Of a DNA stretch of 64,000 nucleotides, positions 8,828-17,217 are shown one piece after another. A program made the translations under genes and the position numbers. Where the stretch lies: NCBI RefSeq assembly GCF_042747725.1, contig NZ_JBHZGO010000105.1, positions 255,988 through 319,987 on the forward strand, in the 5' to 3' direction. Under the pieces are notes generated by a model that was not told where the DNA came from, searched no databases, and saw nothing but the letters and a program-made list of their open reading frames with translations. The DNA comes from FACHB-T130 sp042747725 (GTDB taxonomy: Bacteria; Cyanobacteriota; Cyanobacteriia; Cyanobacteriales; FACHB-T130). The number at the start of each line of letters is the position of its first letter. The first letter of the stretch is position 1.

Positions 8828-8914
8828 AGTGTCCGTGACTTGCTTGTTGCTTTTCATCATGGCACTCAAAATAGAGATTGGCAAGATACATACGAATAGA
8901 AGTATACGGACACT
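8828..8914. promoter_or_regulatory. Inverted repeat ACGGACACT flanking the cas3'/WYL divergent promoter
   Basis: A 9-bp sequence, ACGGACACT, occurs once on each strand: on the minus strand at 8828-8836, just upstream of the cas3' ATG, and on the plus strand at 8906-8914, just upstream of the WYL gene ATG. Both copies are preceded by AAGT and followed by an A/T-rich spacer to the start codon. Such placement at both divergent starts is what an operator bound by the divergent regulator would look like. Binding is inferred. Confidence 0.5.
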
Positions 8915-8918
8915 TTTA

Positions 8919-9785
8919 ATGAGTCGAAAAGGTCAGTCTATTACCCTCTCAGTTTCCGATCGCGACAAAGCAGAGTTAGAAGCGATCGCCCACGAACTTG
9001 GCATGATGTGGGGAGAACGTCCCAACATCTCCAAGCTGGTAGAAGCGATCGCGCGTCGCCAGCTAATCATCGGTCGTAACCATGATTGGTCAGAAACACG
9101 CATTAGAGCGCTAGATCGGTCTATCCGGGCTTTAACCGACATCGGACAGATTGAACAAGCCCAAATCATTGCGGAGTTGCTTCTCGAACGCAGCGAACTC
9201 TCATTGCCCTTAAGAGCAGAAATAGAACGTTTTTTAGCGAACCTGCCCCCGCCTTGGCGTTTGGAGATTGACCGCTACATCCTCCGCCAGCAACCCTTTC
9301 AGCTTTCTTACCAAGATGCTGCGGGTCGCTTGTGGAACTTTACTGTCCGCCATGCCAAAGTCACTCCTCACGAAAAGCGACAATATCTCGATTGCTGGTG
9401 CGAGGAGACAGAAGGAAACCAGGATGTATCGGAACTCGTTCACAACTGGTGTTTGCGTTTAGACCGTATCCAAGAAGCGGCAGTGATACCTGTTGAGGGT
9501 GAGTGGCTTCCTAATCTGGATCGGATAGAAGTGGAAATGCACTTAACGGGTGGCTTGGCTTTTGCTTATCAAGCTAAACCTGAAGATATTGCTAATGATT
9601 GGTTAGCAGATGGCCAGCGAGTACGGCGAGTAGTTAGGCGAGTGTCTGCTACCTTCTGGTTTATCCGAGAAGTCATGCAGTATGCACCAGATTGTATAGT
9701 GGTGTCGCCGGAAAACGTGCGATCGCGCCTGACAGACAAAATAAAATCCCTCTGCCGTCAGTACAATCTGGAAATTCGGGATTAG
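8919..9785 (+). CDS. WYL-domain transcriptional regulator of the CRISPR locus
   Basis: A 288-residue protein from ATG 8919 (MSRKGQSITLSVS); the frame is open further upstream but that stretch is not protein-like and would overlap the promoter. The N-terminal 60 residues form a DNA-binding segment resembling ribbon-helix-helix/HTH (SITLSVSDRDKAELEAIAHEL). The C-terminal half is WYL-like, with QPFQLSYQDAAGRLWNFTVRHAK and a YLDCWCEE strand. Proteins of this type lie next to cyanobacterial type I-D operons; in Synechocystis a WYL protein (Sll7009) represses CRISPR1. A repressor role here is inference by position and family. Confidence 0.85.
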   Translation: MSRKGQSITLSVSDRDKAELEAIAHELGMMWGERPNISKLVEAIARRQLIIGRNHDWSETRIRALDRSIRALTDIGQIEQAQIIAELLLERSELSLPLRAEIERFLANLPPPWRLEIDRYILRQQPFQLSYQDAAGRLWNFTVRHAKVTPHEKRQYLDCWCEETEGNQDVSELVHNWCLRLDRIQEAAVIPVEGEWLPNLDRIEVEMHLTGGLAFAYQAKPEDIANDWLADGQRVRRVVRRVSATFWFIREVMQYAPDCIVVSPENVRSRLTDKIKSLCRQYNLEIRD

Positions 9786-9798
9786 TGCCAGCAAGAGA

Positions 9799-9870
9799 AT
9801 TAAAAATTAAAAATGCAAAATTAAAAATTGAATAATTTCCTTTTTTAATTTTTAATTTTTAATTTTTATT
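9799..9870. repeat. AT-rich inverted repeat between WYL gene and small ORF
   Basis: Runs of ATTAAAAATTAAAA on the left and TTTTTAATTTTTAATT on the right form a long imperfect inverted repeat. It could act as a bidirectional terminator between the convergent WYL gene and the small membrane-protein gene. Such AT heptamer runs are common in cyanobacterial spacers. Confidence 0.5.
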
Positions 9871-9896
9871 GGGATGCTCCCAACTACAACTCGATA

Positions 9897-10097
9897 TTAT
9901 AATTTCTCTTTAGTTTTCAAAACCTCTATGTAAGCGATGGGAAGAACCAGAGGCCAGAAAACTGTTGCGACCACCAAAGTGATAAAAGATGAAAATCTTT
10001 CTTCTGTATTCCAACTGCGATCGCGCTTAAAGAATTCTAGCCAGATGGTAAATAAAGTAGTCGCTATCAGCAGGTAAATCACTTCTATACAGATCAT
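9897..10097 (-). CDS. Small membrane protein, 66 aa
   Basis: Two hydrophobic segments (residues 3-20 and 37-58) separated by a charged loop suggest a two-pass membrane protein. There is no recognisable family and no strong ribosome binding site. It could be a real small gene or a chance frame; the clear membrane-protein pattern and the ATG favour a gene. Confidence 0.4.
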   Translation of the reverse strand: MICIEVIYLLIATTLFTIWLEFFKRDRSWNTEERFSSFITLVVATVFWPLVLPIAYIEVLKTKEKL

Positions 10098-10592
10098 AAG
10101 TGTATCTAGAGTCCTTTATTTCTCTCTATTGAGCATTCCCGTGCCAGAGATCGGCAATTTCTATTGCTTAACAAAACTTAACGCAAAGGGATTTTCTCAG
10201 ACTAACAGCCTGTTATGACAACAGTATGAGCAAGTTGTGCCTAAAGTTTGTAATACGAACATCTAGTAACGAATTATCAGAATTGTTGCCAAAGTCAACT
10301 TTTGCTATGTTGCTATATTACTTTTCAACGCTTCCTTTGCCCTTTACGCAAGCAATTCCGACATTACACACTTGCCCTCCAACCTTAGGAAGTGGAAAGC
10401 CCAACCAGGAACGGTGCCTTATTCATAAAATCTCAGGACTTACGCAAAGCTTATACATATAGCGTTTTTTCGGGTTCAATCCCCCTGTGGTTGCCGGTGG
10501 CAGATGTGGTGATGTGCGGCGAGTCCTAAAATCTATAAAAATTGAGGCGCTCCAACAAAAGCCCCGTACAGTCATTAGCTCAAGTACAACCG
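10098..10592. other. Intergenic region without a supported gene
   Basis: No convincing coding sequence. The right part contains the MITE-like element copy A (10434-10527). Short open frames here have no family resemblance and no ribosome binding site. Confidence 0.6.
10434..10527 (-). mobile_element. MITE-like element, copy A (reverse orientation)
   Basis: A 94-bp element starting CAGGACTTACGCAAAGCTT and sharing the internal CCCCCTGTGGTTGCC block in reverse relative to copies B-D. The right end is degraded (GAGTCCT). It has no coding capacity. Confidence 0.75.
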
Positions 10593-11690
10593 TCAAGCTA
10601 AAGGCAAGAAAAAACGAAACGTACTACCCTTTCCCAGTTCGCTTTCTACTTCAATCTGACCGCCTTGCAGTTCTAGCAACCGGGAGGAAATAGCTAAACC
10701 GATGCCAGTTCCTCTGGAATTTTGGATTCGAGACTGCTCAGCCCGCCAAAATCGCTCAAAGATATGAGGCAAATCTTTTGGTGCAATTCCTTGACCCGTA
10801 TCCACTACAGCAATCCAGAGGCGTTTTGGTTCACTCCAGGCTTTGACCGTAATCGAACCAGCACTGGTGTATAGCAGTGCATTTCCCAATAGATTAACCA
10901 AAACCTGCTCCACACGGTCAATATCAGCTAATACCGGGGGCAACTGGAGCGGACAGTCTAACCGCAGCACCGGGCCATCTTCCAGCACCTGGTCAGAAAA
11001 TTTTTCCAACAGGGACTCTAATAAAGGTCGTAGATTGACCGGCTGGAGATTGATTGGTAAATACCCCGCCTCTGCTTTAGAGAGTTCCTGCAAATCGTTG
11101 ACTAACCGCTCTAGCCGGGTTGTTTCCCGCACCAACCGCTGGTAAACTTCTGGCGATGGTTCAATCCTGCTGTCAGCCATCTCCTCCAGGTAGCCGCGAA
11201 TCACAGTTAGGGGCGTTCGGAGTTCATGCGTCAGGTCGCTAATAAGTTCTCGCCGCCGCTGTTCCACACCTTCGAGACTAGACGCCATGCGGTTAAAACT
11301 AGCACCCAGGCGGTTGAGTTCTGGAATTTCGCTCTTCGGTAGGCGCTCATCCAAGTGCCCAGCGGCAAACTTGCGGGTAATTTGTTCCATCTGCGTCAAA
11401 GGCTGGGTAATTCGGCGAGATACCCAATAACTCAAGCCCCCAGCAGCCGTGGCACCCGCGATAAATGACAAGAAAGTGCTGCGACTCCAGGCTGTTTCAA
11501 ACCCTCTCACCAGCTGCCTGCGAGCATAGCGTACCTGTATGCCGCTGACTTCGATTTGTTCAAGCTGGACGATAAAGAAGCGGGGAGAAGACAGTTTGCT
11601 GATAATGAGTAGACTACCCACTCCTACCATCATCACTAAGAGATGGGAAAGAAACAAGCGCGATCGCAGTCCCATTTTATTCCGGGGCAT
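10593..11690 (-). CDS. Membrane sensor histidine kinase
   Basis: A 365-residue kinase from ATG 11690 (MPRNKMGLRSRL); a longer frame would run back inside the response regulator gene. Order: a first membrane segment (about 12-31), a short periplasmic loop of about 40 residues, a second segment (about 72-90), HAMP (about 90-140), the phosphoacceptor box SDLTHELRTPL with H155, and the ATPase domain with NLLGNALLYT, DTGQGIA and GTGIGLAI. It lies 1 bp after the response regulator stop, so the two form a tightly coupled operon. The signal is unknown. The short sensor loop suggests sensing at or in the membrane. Confidence 0.95.
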   Translation of the reverse strand: MPRNKMGLRSRLFLSHLLVMMVGVGSLLIISKLSSPRFFIVQLEQIEVSGIQVRYARRQLVRGFETAWSRSTFLSFIAGATAAGGLSYWVSRRITQPLTQMEQITRKFAAGHLDERLPKSEIPELNRLGASFNRMASSLEGVEQRRRELISDLTHELRTPLTVIRGYLEEMADSRIEPSPEVYQRLVRETTRLERLVNDLQELSKAEAGYLPINLQPVNLRPLLESLLEKFSDQVLEDGPVLRLDCPLQLPPVLADIDRVEQVLVNLLGNALLYTSAGSITVKAWSEPKRLWIAVVDTGQGIAPKDLPHIFERFWRAEQSRIQNSRGTGIGLAISSRLLELQGGQIEVESELGKGSTFRFFLPLA

Positions 11691-11691
11691 T

Positions 11692-12399
11692 TTATAGAGG
11701 TGAGTCTTCAAATTTATAGCCCACACCAACCACTGTTTTAATAAAGGTGGGATTGGCTGGGTCAGGTTCAATTTTTTTCCGCAACCGAGCCACATGAGTA
11801 TCCACCACCCGTTCATCGCCAAAAAAATCGTTCCCCCAAAGTTTCTCAATGAGTTGCGTTCGGTTCCAGACGCGACTGGGATGACTGATAAACGTAGTCA
11901 AGAGATTAAATTCTAACGTAGTCAAATCGAGTGCTTCCCACGGATGAGGACTCAGTTGACGAGAGGCAGAGTGCTGTTCTACATCAACCGTGAAATGCTG
12001 AGTGCGGTAAACCTGATGTTGTCCGCCCTGACGCAAGCTACGCCGCAGTAACGCCCGAACTCTCGCAACCAGTTCTCTAGGGCTAAACGGTTTGACAAGG
12101 TAATCATCCGCACCCGTAGATAGACCAATTACCCGGTCAATTTCTTCACCTCTAGCCGTCAGCATCAAAATATAGGGATCTTTTGCTCCCGGTTTCTGCC
12201 GTATTCTGGCACACACTTCCAGCCCATCCAAACCCGGTAACATCAAGTCGAGAATCATTAAATCTGGTTGTTGCTCCTGAAAAACTTGTAAAGCTCTCAA
12301 ACCATCCCGGCATAACTGACAGGAAAACCCCTCTTTTGCTAAAGTCAACTGGATGAGTTTGGCAATTTCCGGTTCATCCTCAACAATCAGAATATCCAT
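11692..12399 (-). CDS. OmpR/PhoB-family response regulator
   Basis: Start set at ATG 12399 (MDILIVEDEPEIAKL), the usual receiver N-terminus. Receiver domain residues 1-115, with acidic residues at 7-9, phosphoacceptor D51 (MILDLMLPGLDG) and the lysine in DDYLVKPFS. A C-terminal winged-helix DNA-binding domain follows (LTTLEFNLLTTFISHPSRVW, VDTHVARLRKKIEPDP). It is the first gene of the two-gene operon with the histidine kinase and diverges from a PepSY-type membrane protein gene. The shared 215-bp region contains an inverted repeat that could be its own site. Confidence 0.95.
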   Translation of the reverse strand: MDILIVEDEPEIAKLIQLTLAKEGFSCQLCRDGLRALQVFQEQQPDLMILDLMLPGLDGLEVCARIRQKPGAKDPYILMLTARGEEIDRVIGLSTGADDYLVKPFSPRELVARVRALLRRSLRQGGQHQVYRTQHFTVDVEQHSASRQLSPHPWEALDLTTLEFNLLTTFISHPSRVWNRTQLIEKLWGNDFFGDERVVDTHVARLRKKIEPDPANPTFIKTVVGVGYKFEDSPL

Positions 12400-12502
12400 A
12401 TTGCTCGCAGGCGATATAAAGACAATAAAAAGATTTCTCGCCAAGTCATTTTAAATTCATCCCGATGACACGGAAACGGCAAACAGTTTTGCAAGAATTG
12501 AA

Positions 12503-12540
12503 TTAAGTGATGAAAAATTATAAAACTTTAACTCACTTAA
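12503..12540. promoter_or_regulatory. Inverted repeat TTAAGTGA-N22-TCACTTAA in divergent promoter
   Basis: Perfect 8-bp arms at 12503-12510 and 12533-12540, located between the response regulator gene and the divergent PepSY-like gene. A candidate operator or promoter element; the binding protein is not known. Confidence 0.35.
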
Positions 12541-12614
12541 GTCTGAGATCAGCGATACTAACGGCTGGGACGAGAGTCTTACGTTATTGTTTCTAGTTTA
12601 TTAAAAACATTCCC

Positions 12615-12911
12615 ATGAGAATTTATCAGGTTCGTCTGCGTCAACTCCATCGCGCCCTTGCCCCGATTATGCTGCTGCCACTCCTATTGACGCTCTTCAC
12701 CGGCTCGATTTATCAAATTGTCGATCTCGAAGGCAAGGGTGAGGACTTCGACTGGCTGCTAGATTGGCATAAAGGTCATTTTGGTTCTCTGAATCTAGAG
12801 ATAATCTATCCGTTCCTGAATGCGCTGGGTTTATTAACCTTGGTAATTACTGGAATCTGGATGTGGTTTCAGATGCGGCGTAACGCTAGGAAACGTTCTG
12901 AGGAAATTTGA
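12615..12911 (+). CDS. PepSY-associated membrane protein, 98 aa
   Basis: A short two-pass membrane protein: RLRQLHRALAPIMLLPLLLTLFTG forms the first segment and LNALGLLTLVITGIWMWF the second, with a short acidic loop between. The LHR...P...TGSIYQ and W...HKGHFG patterns are those of PepSY-type membrane proteins. It is divergent from the two-component operon and could be its target. The role is unproven; relatives are linked to metal or redox homeostasis in the envelope. Confidence 0.7.
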   Translation: MRIYQVRLRQLHRALAPIMLLPLLLTLFTGSIYQIVDLEGKGEDFDWLLDWHKGHFGSLNLEIIYPFLNALGLLTLVITGIWMWFQMRRNARKRSEEI

Positions 12912-13157
12912 CCTGTGCGGTTCGGAAAAATTTTAGGTGTTTTTGTCGCGGGTGCCCCTCAGTTAGCTCCTCCCCAGGTGGAGGCAAATACAGGACTGAC
13001 GTTTGAGCTGCAAACGTTTAAAAGCGCTGCAATAGGCGAAGTGCCTACTTATTGCTTGATTTTGCCTTTTGCAGAATAACTTTAATATTTTGTTTAGCCA
13101 CAGCGATTACTTTCAGAACCCTGACACTTAAAAATTAAGAATTGAGAAATTTAATTT

Positions 13158-13640
13158 TTAATTTTTTGGGCGCATCGTCTCTCGACCTAGCATCATCATT
13201 CCAGCAACGCCCAAGCAGACAAACCAAATATACTCATACCAATATTCGCGCACCTGCTGGACTGGGCTAAGTTCTGGATGCAAGAGATACAGATAAAGCA
13301 GCAACAAAACCAGAAAAAGCGCCCCAAATCCCGAAAAAGTCAAACCAATCAGAATACGAGCTGGTTTCAATTCCTCATCGCTGATTTCATCTAAGTCAAT
13401 CTCAGCCAGTTGGTTGAGAGATTCATCAGCCACCTCTGAAGCATCTTGCAAACTGGTTGCCACTAGAGGCGGCAAAACCGGCGTCAGAGTTGCTAAAGTT
13501 TTGCGTCGCAGCAACCCTTCGGTATCTCGCAGCAACTCCAAAGGCGTTAGCGTCGCAGCTTTGAAGGCGCTTCGTGGTGGTTCAGCAAATTCAGTTGCTT
13601 CGGGCATTGAGGTTGCAGTAACTTCTGGTTCAAAATCCAT
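13158..13640 (-). CDS. Conserved cyanobacterial-type membrane protein, 160 aa
   Basis: An acidic soluble N-terminal half (about residues 1-92) is followed by two membrane segments (about 95-117 and 137-153). I do not recognise a named family. An AT-rich run follows the stop. It is flanked on the upstream side by MITE-like copy B. Confidence 0.7.
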   Translation of the reverse strand: MDFEPEVTATSMPEATEFAEPPRSAFKAATLTPLELLRDTEGLLRRKTLATLTPVLPPLVATSLQDASEVADESLNQLAEIDLDEISDEELKPARILIGLTFSGFGALFLVLLLLYLYLLHPELSPVQQVREYWYEYIWFVCLGVAGMMMLGRETMRPKN

Positions 13641-13743
13641 AGCTTATTTCAATCCCTAATCGGAATTATAAACTTATCCCCACGCCTAACCATTCTTTTA
13701 ACCTAAAAGTCTTTGCCATGTCACATCAAATTTCTCAGATTTT

Positions 13744-13836
13744 CAGGACTTACGCAACTTGCGCGACATCTGAGGGCAACCACAGGGGGATTGAACCCGA
13801 AAAAACGCTATATATATAAGCTTTGCGTAAGTCCTG
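13744..13836 (+). mobile_element. MITE-like element, copy B
   Basis: A 93-bp element with ends CAGGACTTACGCAA and TTGCGTAAGTCCTG (14-bp perfect terminal inverted repeats). Inside are GGGCAACCACAGGGGGATTG and CGCTATATATATAAGC. It is nearly identical to copy D over most of its length and lies in a gene-free spacer. Confidence 0.85.
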
Positions 13837-13961
13837 ATTTTGTAGAAACTGTCTTGAGGGCTTGGCAGCTCAAGACAGTTTCTAGGAAACAATCACGGTG
13901 GTGAATTTTCTACAACTTAGATAAACACCGATGCCAGGACTAAAGTAGCCCACCCTACCCA

Positions 13962-14867
13962 CTAAAAGCCCAATTTTTCCAACACCGGATGAGTCGAGAC
14001 AATGTGTCTATCCAAACCGAGCTGTTTCGGGCTAATCCCCAGCGCCAGAGAAATTAACTGGGGTAAATGCAGCACTGGCAAACCCAACTTATGCCCGATT
14101 GTTTTTTCAACCTCCGGTTGACGGGAGTCGAGATTCAGGTGGCACAAGGGACAAGGTGTCACCATACAATCGGCACCAGCATTGAGGGCTTCTTGAATAT
14201 GCGACCCAGCCATCTTGAAAGATTGCGTGGTGGCATAGCTGGAAAGGGGCCATCCGCAACACTGGGTGCGTCCTCGGTAGTAAACTGGCGTCGCCCCTAC
14301 TGCCCGAAACACATTCTCCATAGATTCCGGTTGATGCGGGTCGTCATAGGGGATATGAGTTTGGGCGCGTAGCAAATAGCAGCCATAGAATGCCGCACAT
14401 TTCAACCCAGCAAGCTTGCGGCTAACTCGATTTTGCAACTCATCTAATCCGTAATCGGCTACCAATGCCCAAAGCAGATGTTTGACTTCTGTACTGCCTT
14501 GATAGGGAGAACAGCCTTCTTTCTTCAATAAGCCATTCACCTGCTCAATATAAGCTGGGTTTGATTGTTGGGAGTCCTTCAAACGCTCATCCACATGACC
14601 AATGACGCCCTGGCAGGTACTGCAATGGGTTAGCAGCGGCAGATTCAGTTCTTCTGCCAGAGCAATATTGCGGGCATTTACCGTATCTTCTAGCAGTTGA
14701 GAATCTTCTTTGTAGGTACCAGAACCACAACAAGCAGCTTTTTTTAGCTCAATCAGTTCGATGCCCAGAGCTTGGGTGAGGGCTGCTGTAGACTGGTAAA
14801 GCTCCCGGCAAGCCCCTTGAGCAACGCAGCCGGGAAAGTAAGCATATTTAAGAGTCGGGGATGCCAT
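13962..14867 (-). CDS. Heterodisulfide reductase subunit B-like (CCG-domain) protein
   Basis: A 301-residue protein from ATG 14867 (MASPTLKYAYFPGC). Two cysteine-rich CCG domains are visible: C14 with CCGSGTYKED (C46, C47) and HCSTCQG, then a second set with FYGCYL, CCGWPLSSY and CPLCHLN. This is the HdrB arrangement that binds non-cubane iron-sulfur clusters in disulfide or quinone-linked redox enzymes. In cyanobacteria it is a stand-alone cytosolic protein of uncertain substrate. There is no hdrA or hdrC neighbour here. Confidence 0.9.
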   Translation of the reverse strand: MASPTLKYAYFPGCVAQGACRELYQSTAALTQALGIELIELKKAACCGSGTYKEDSQLLEDTVNARNIALAEELNLPLLTHCSTCQGVIGHVDERLKDSQQSNPAYIEQVNGLLKKEGCSPYQGSTEVKHLLWALVADYGLDELQNRVSRKLAGLKCAAFYGCYLLRAQTHIPYDDPHQPESMENVFRAVGATPVYYRGRTQCCGWPLSSYATTQSFKMAGSHIQEALNAGADCMVTPCPLCHLNLDSRQPEVEKTIGHKLGLPVLHLPQLISLALGISPKQLGLDRHIVSTHPVLEKLGF

Positions 14868-15217
14868 ATTTTGACGAAAGACTACAGGCACTTGAGAAGG
14901 ACTGATAACTTCAGGACTGAGGACTGAGGAAAGAGATGTCAGGAATCAGGAGGAGCAAAAAAATTACTTTTTTCATTCAGTCCGCGCTGTCACGCCTCTA
15001 AGCTAACAGTCCTCAGCACTCCCTTTACCCCTATCATCGCTTGTCCATACCGTACCGGGGACAACTGGTCACATTCGTTTAAGTTTCAATATGACAGTGC
15101 CACTTGGAGAAGCGACTATCTACCGCTTTTGTTGTCCCCTCTTTCAGATAAGATGAAGAGATGCTTAGAACCGTATAACCCTAAGAACAAGCTTGAGGGA
15201 ATGGGTAGAGGATCAAT
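14868..15217. other. Intergenic region upstream of acpP
   Basis: Divergent spacer between the HdrB-like gene and acpP. It contains short AGGACTG-type heptamers and must hold the acpP promoter. I see no gene in it. Confidence 0.5.
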
Positions 15218-15469
15218 ATGAGCCAAGAGGAAATTTTTGTAAGAGTCAAGAAGATTGTGGCGGAACAACTGGAGGTTGAACCCGACGAAGTCACGCCGCA
15301 AGCTAGCTTTGCTAACGATTTGGGAGCGGATTCCCTCGATACGGTTGAACTCGTGATGGCGTTGGAAGAAGAGTTTGATATCGAAATTCCAGACGAGGCA
15401 GCTGAGCAAATTGGCACCGTTCAAGCCGTTGTGGACTATATCACTGGCAAAGTGGCGGCTTCGGCATAA
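15218..15469 (+). CDS. acpP: Acyl carrier protein
   Basis: An 83-residue carrier of fatty-acyl chains in type II fatty acid synthesis. The phosphopantetheine attachment motif GADSLD is present with Ser39, followed by the acidic helix VELVMALEEEFDIEIPDE. Length and sequence are typical. GAGG lies about 10 nt upstream of the ATG. It is followed about 205 bp later by fabF, the usual cyanobacterial order acpP-fabF. Confidence 0.98.
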   Translation: MSQEEIFVRVKKIVAEQLEVEPDEVTPQASFANDLGADSLDTVELVMALEEEFDIEIPDEAAEQIGTVQAVVDYITGKVAASA

Positions 15470-15674
15470 ATAATCGTGCTGAATGCTGTAGGGGCGGGTA
15501 AAGAAGAATTTTCTTCGGGCGCGTTAATTAAAACTAATTAAAACTCGGTGCAAAACTCGCCCACAAGGAAGTCCTAAGTTGAAAATAAAAATAGATACTT
15601 AGTTCTGGGTCTTCTTTCCTCGGTCTTATTACTGTTTTGCGTTTTGGGTGCAAAACCCATCTATTACTGGCATA

Positions 15675-16925
15675 ATGACAAATTTTGAACGGAAGCGCGT
15701 TGTTGTCACAGGTCTCGGCGCGATTACACCGATAGGCAACACTTTGGCAGATTATTGGTCAGGGTTGTTGAGCGGCACAAATGGCATTGGCCCGATTACA
15801 TTGTTCGATCCTTCCCGGCATGATTGTCGCATGGCTGGTGAAGTCAAGGGATTTGACCCCCACAAATACCTGGAACGTAAGGAAGCAAAGCGGATGGATC
15901 GTTTTGCCCAGTTTGCGGTAGCCGCGAGCAAGCAGGCGATCGCAGACGCTCAATTTGTGATTAATGAGCTGAACGCAGAACAAGTAGGCGTCATCATTGG
16001 CAGCGGAGTGGGCGGTCTCAAAGTGTTGGAAGACCAGCAAGAAATCTACTTGAGTCGTGGTCCCGACCGCTGTAGCCCGTTTATGATTCCCATGATGATC
16101 GCTAACATGGCAGCGGGTTTAACGGCAATTCACACGGGTGCCAAAGGGCCAAACTCTTGCCCAGTGACAGCCTGTGCATCTGGCTCTAATGCGGTGGGAG
16201 ATGCCTTTCGCCTGATTCAAGGGGGATATGCCCAAGCGATGATTTGTGGCGGTAGCGAAGCCGCCGTGACACCTTTATCGTTGGCTGGATTTTCGTCAGC
16301 ACGGGCACTTTCGACGCGCAATGACGACCCGGCTCATGCTTGTCGTCCTTTCGATCGCGATCGCGATGGCTTTGTCATGGGCGAAGGCTGTGGCATTTTA
16401 GTTTTGGAAGAACTGGAATACGCCTTGAGCCGTGGCGCTCGGATTTATGCGGAAATTGTCGGCTACGGTATGACGTGCGATGCCTACCACATGACAGCGC
16501 CAGTTCCAGGTGGTGAAGGAGCTAGCAGAGCCATGCAGCTAGCTTTAAAAGATGCAGGATTGGCTCCCGATCGAGTTAGCTACATCAATGCTCACGGAAC
16601 CAGCACACCAGCCAACGATGTGACTGAGACAGCAGCGATCAAAAAAGCTTTAGGTGAGAGTGCCTACAAAGTGGCGATTAGCTCCACCAAATCGATGACG
16701 GGGCACCTACTGGGCGGTTCTGGAGGGATTGAAGCAGTTGCTACGGTGATGGCGATCGCCCAAAACCAGATTCCTCCCACCATCAACCTGGAAAACCCCG
16801 ATCCGGGATGCGACCTAGATTATGTACCCAACAAAAGTCGCTCTCAAACAGTCGAGGTGGCGCTGTCGAACTCTTTCGGGTTTGGCGGTCACAATGTGAC
16901 ACTCGCATTTAAAAAGTACAGATAG
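15675..16925 (+). CDS. fabF: Beta-ketoacyl-ACP synthase II
   Basis: Condensing enzyme that elongates acyl-ACP with malonyl-ACP. The protein is 416 residues from ATG 15675 (MTNFERKRVVVTGLGAITPI). The Cys-His-His catalytic set is present: C167 in TACASG, H307 in NAHGTST and H344 in MTGHLLGG. It lies directly downstream of acpP and upstream of transketolase, all in the same orientation. A 9-bp hairpin follows the stop. Confidence 0.97.
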   Translation: MTNFERKRVVVTGLGAITPIGNTLADYWSGLLSGTNGIGPITLFDPSRHDCRMAGEVKGFDPHKYLERKEAKRMDRFAQFAVAASKQAIADAQFVINELNAEQVGVIIGSGVGGLKVLEDQQEIYLSRGPDRCSPFMIPMMIANMAAGLTAIHTGAKGPNSCPVTACASGSNAVGDAFRLIQGGYAQAMICGGSEAAVTPLSLAGFSSARALSTRNDDPAHACRPFDRDRDGFVMGEGCGILVLEELEYALSRGARIYAEIVGYGMTCDAYHMTAPVPGGEGASRAMQLALKDAGLAPDRVSYINAHGTSTPANDVTETAAIKKALGESAYKVAISSTKSMTGHLLGGSGGIEAVATVMAIAQNQIPPTINLENPDPGCDLDYVPNKSRSQTVEVALSNSFGFGGHNVTLAFKKYR

Positions 16926-16949
16926 GGGCGATAAAAATATCAGCGGGTC

Positions 16950-16981
16950 GGGTGAAGGAGAAAATATTTAAGCCTTCACCC
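16950..16981 (+). terminator. Hairpin after fabF
   Basis: GGGTGAAGG and CCTTCACCC form a perfect 9-bp stem with a 14-nt loop. There is no clean T-run after it, so termination is possible but not certain. Confidence 0.45.
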
Positions 16982-17217
16982 TCTATAATTTATCCTGTTT
17001 CTCACAAAGTACGGGATCTCCCATTCCGAATCGAAATGGGGTAAGCAAGAGAGCCACCTGTTTCGATACCAATGGGCGATCCCTTAATACTGCCCACGAC
17101 TTGCCCATCCATCCGGCTAATGGGATGATCGGTTAATGGGTGCTTAGGGCGATCCAGAGCATTCAACTTCCCGCTCACCCAATAAGCGTGCTAAACCGTC
17201 GTTAAGTAGAAGAGATT

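Noticed and set aside
11691..11849. Extension of the histidine kinase gene upstream of 11690
   Set aside because: It lies inside the response regulator gene, and ATG 11690 follows the regulator stop by one base.
13713..13904. Small plus-strand reading frame
   Set aside because: It runs through MITE-like copy B and has no other support.
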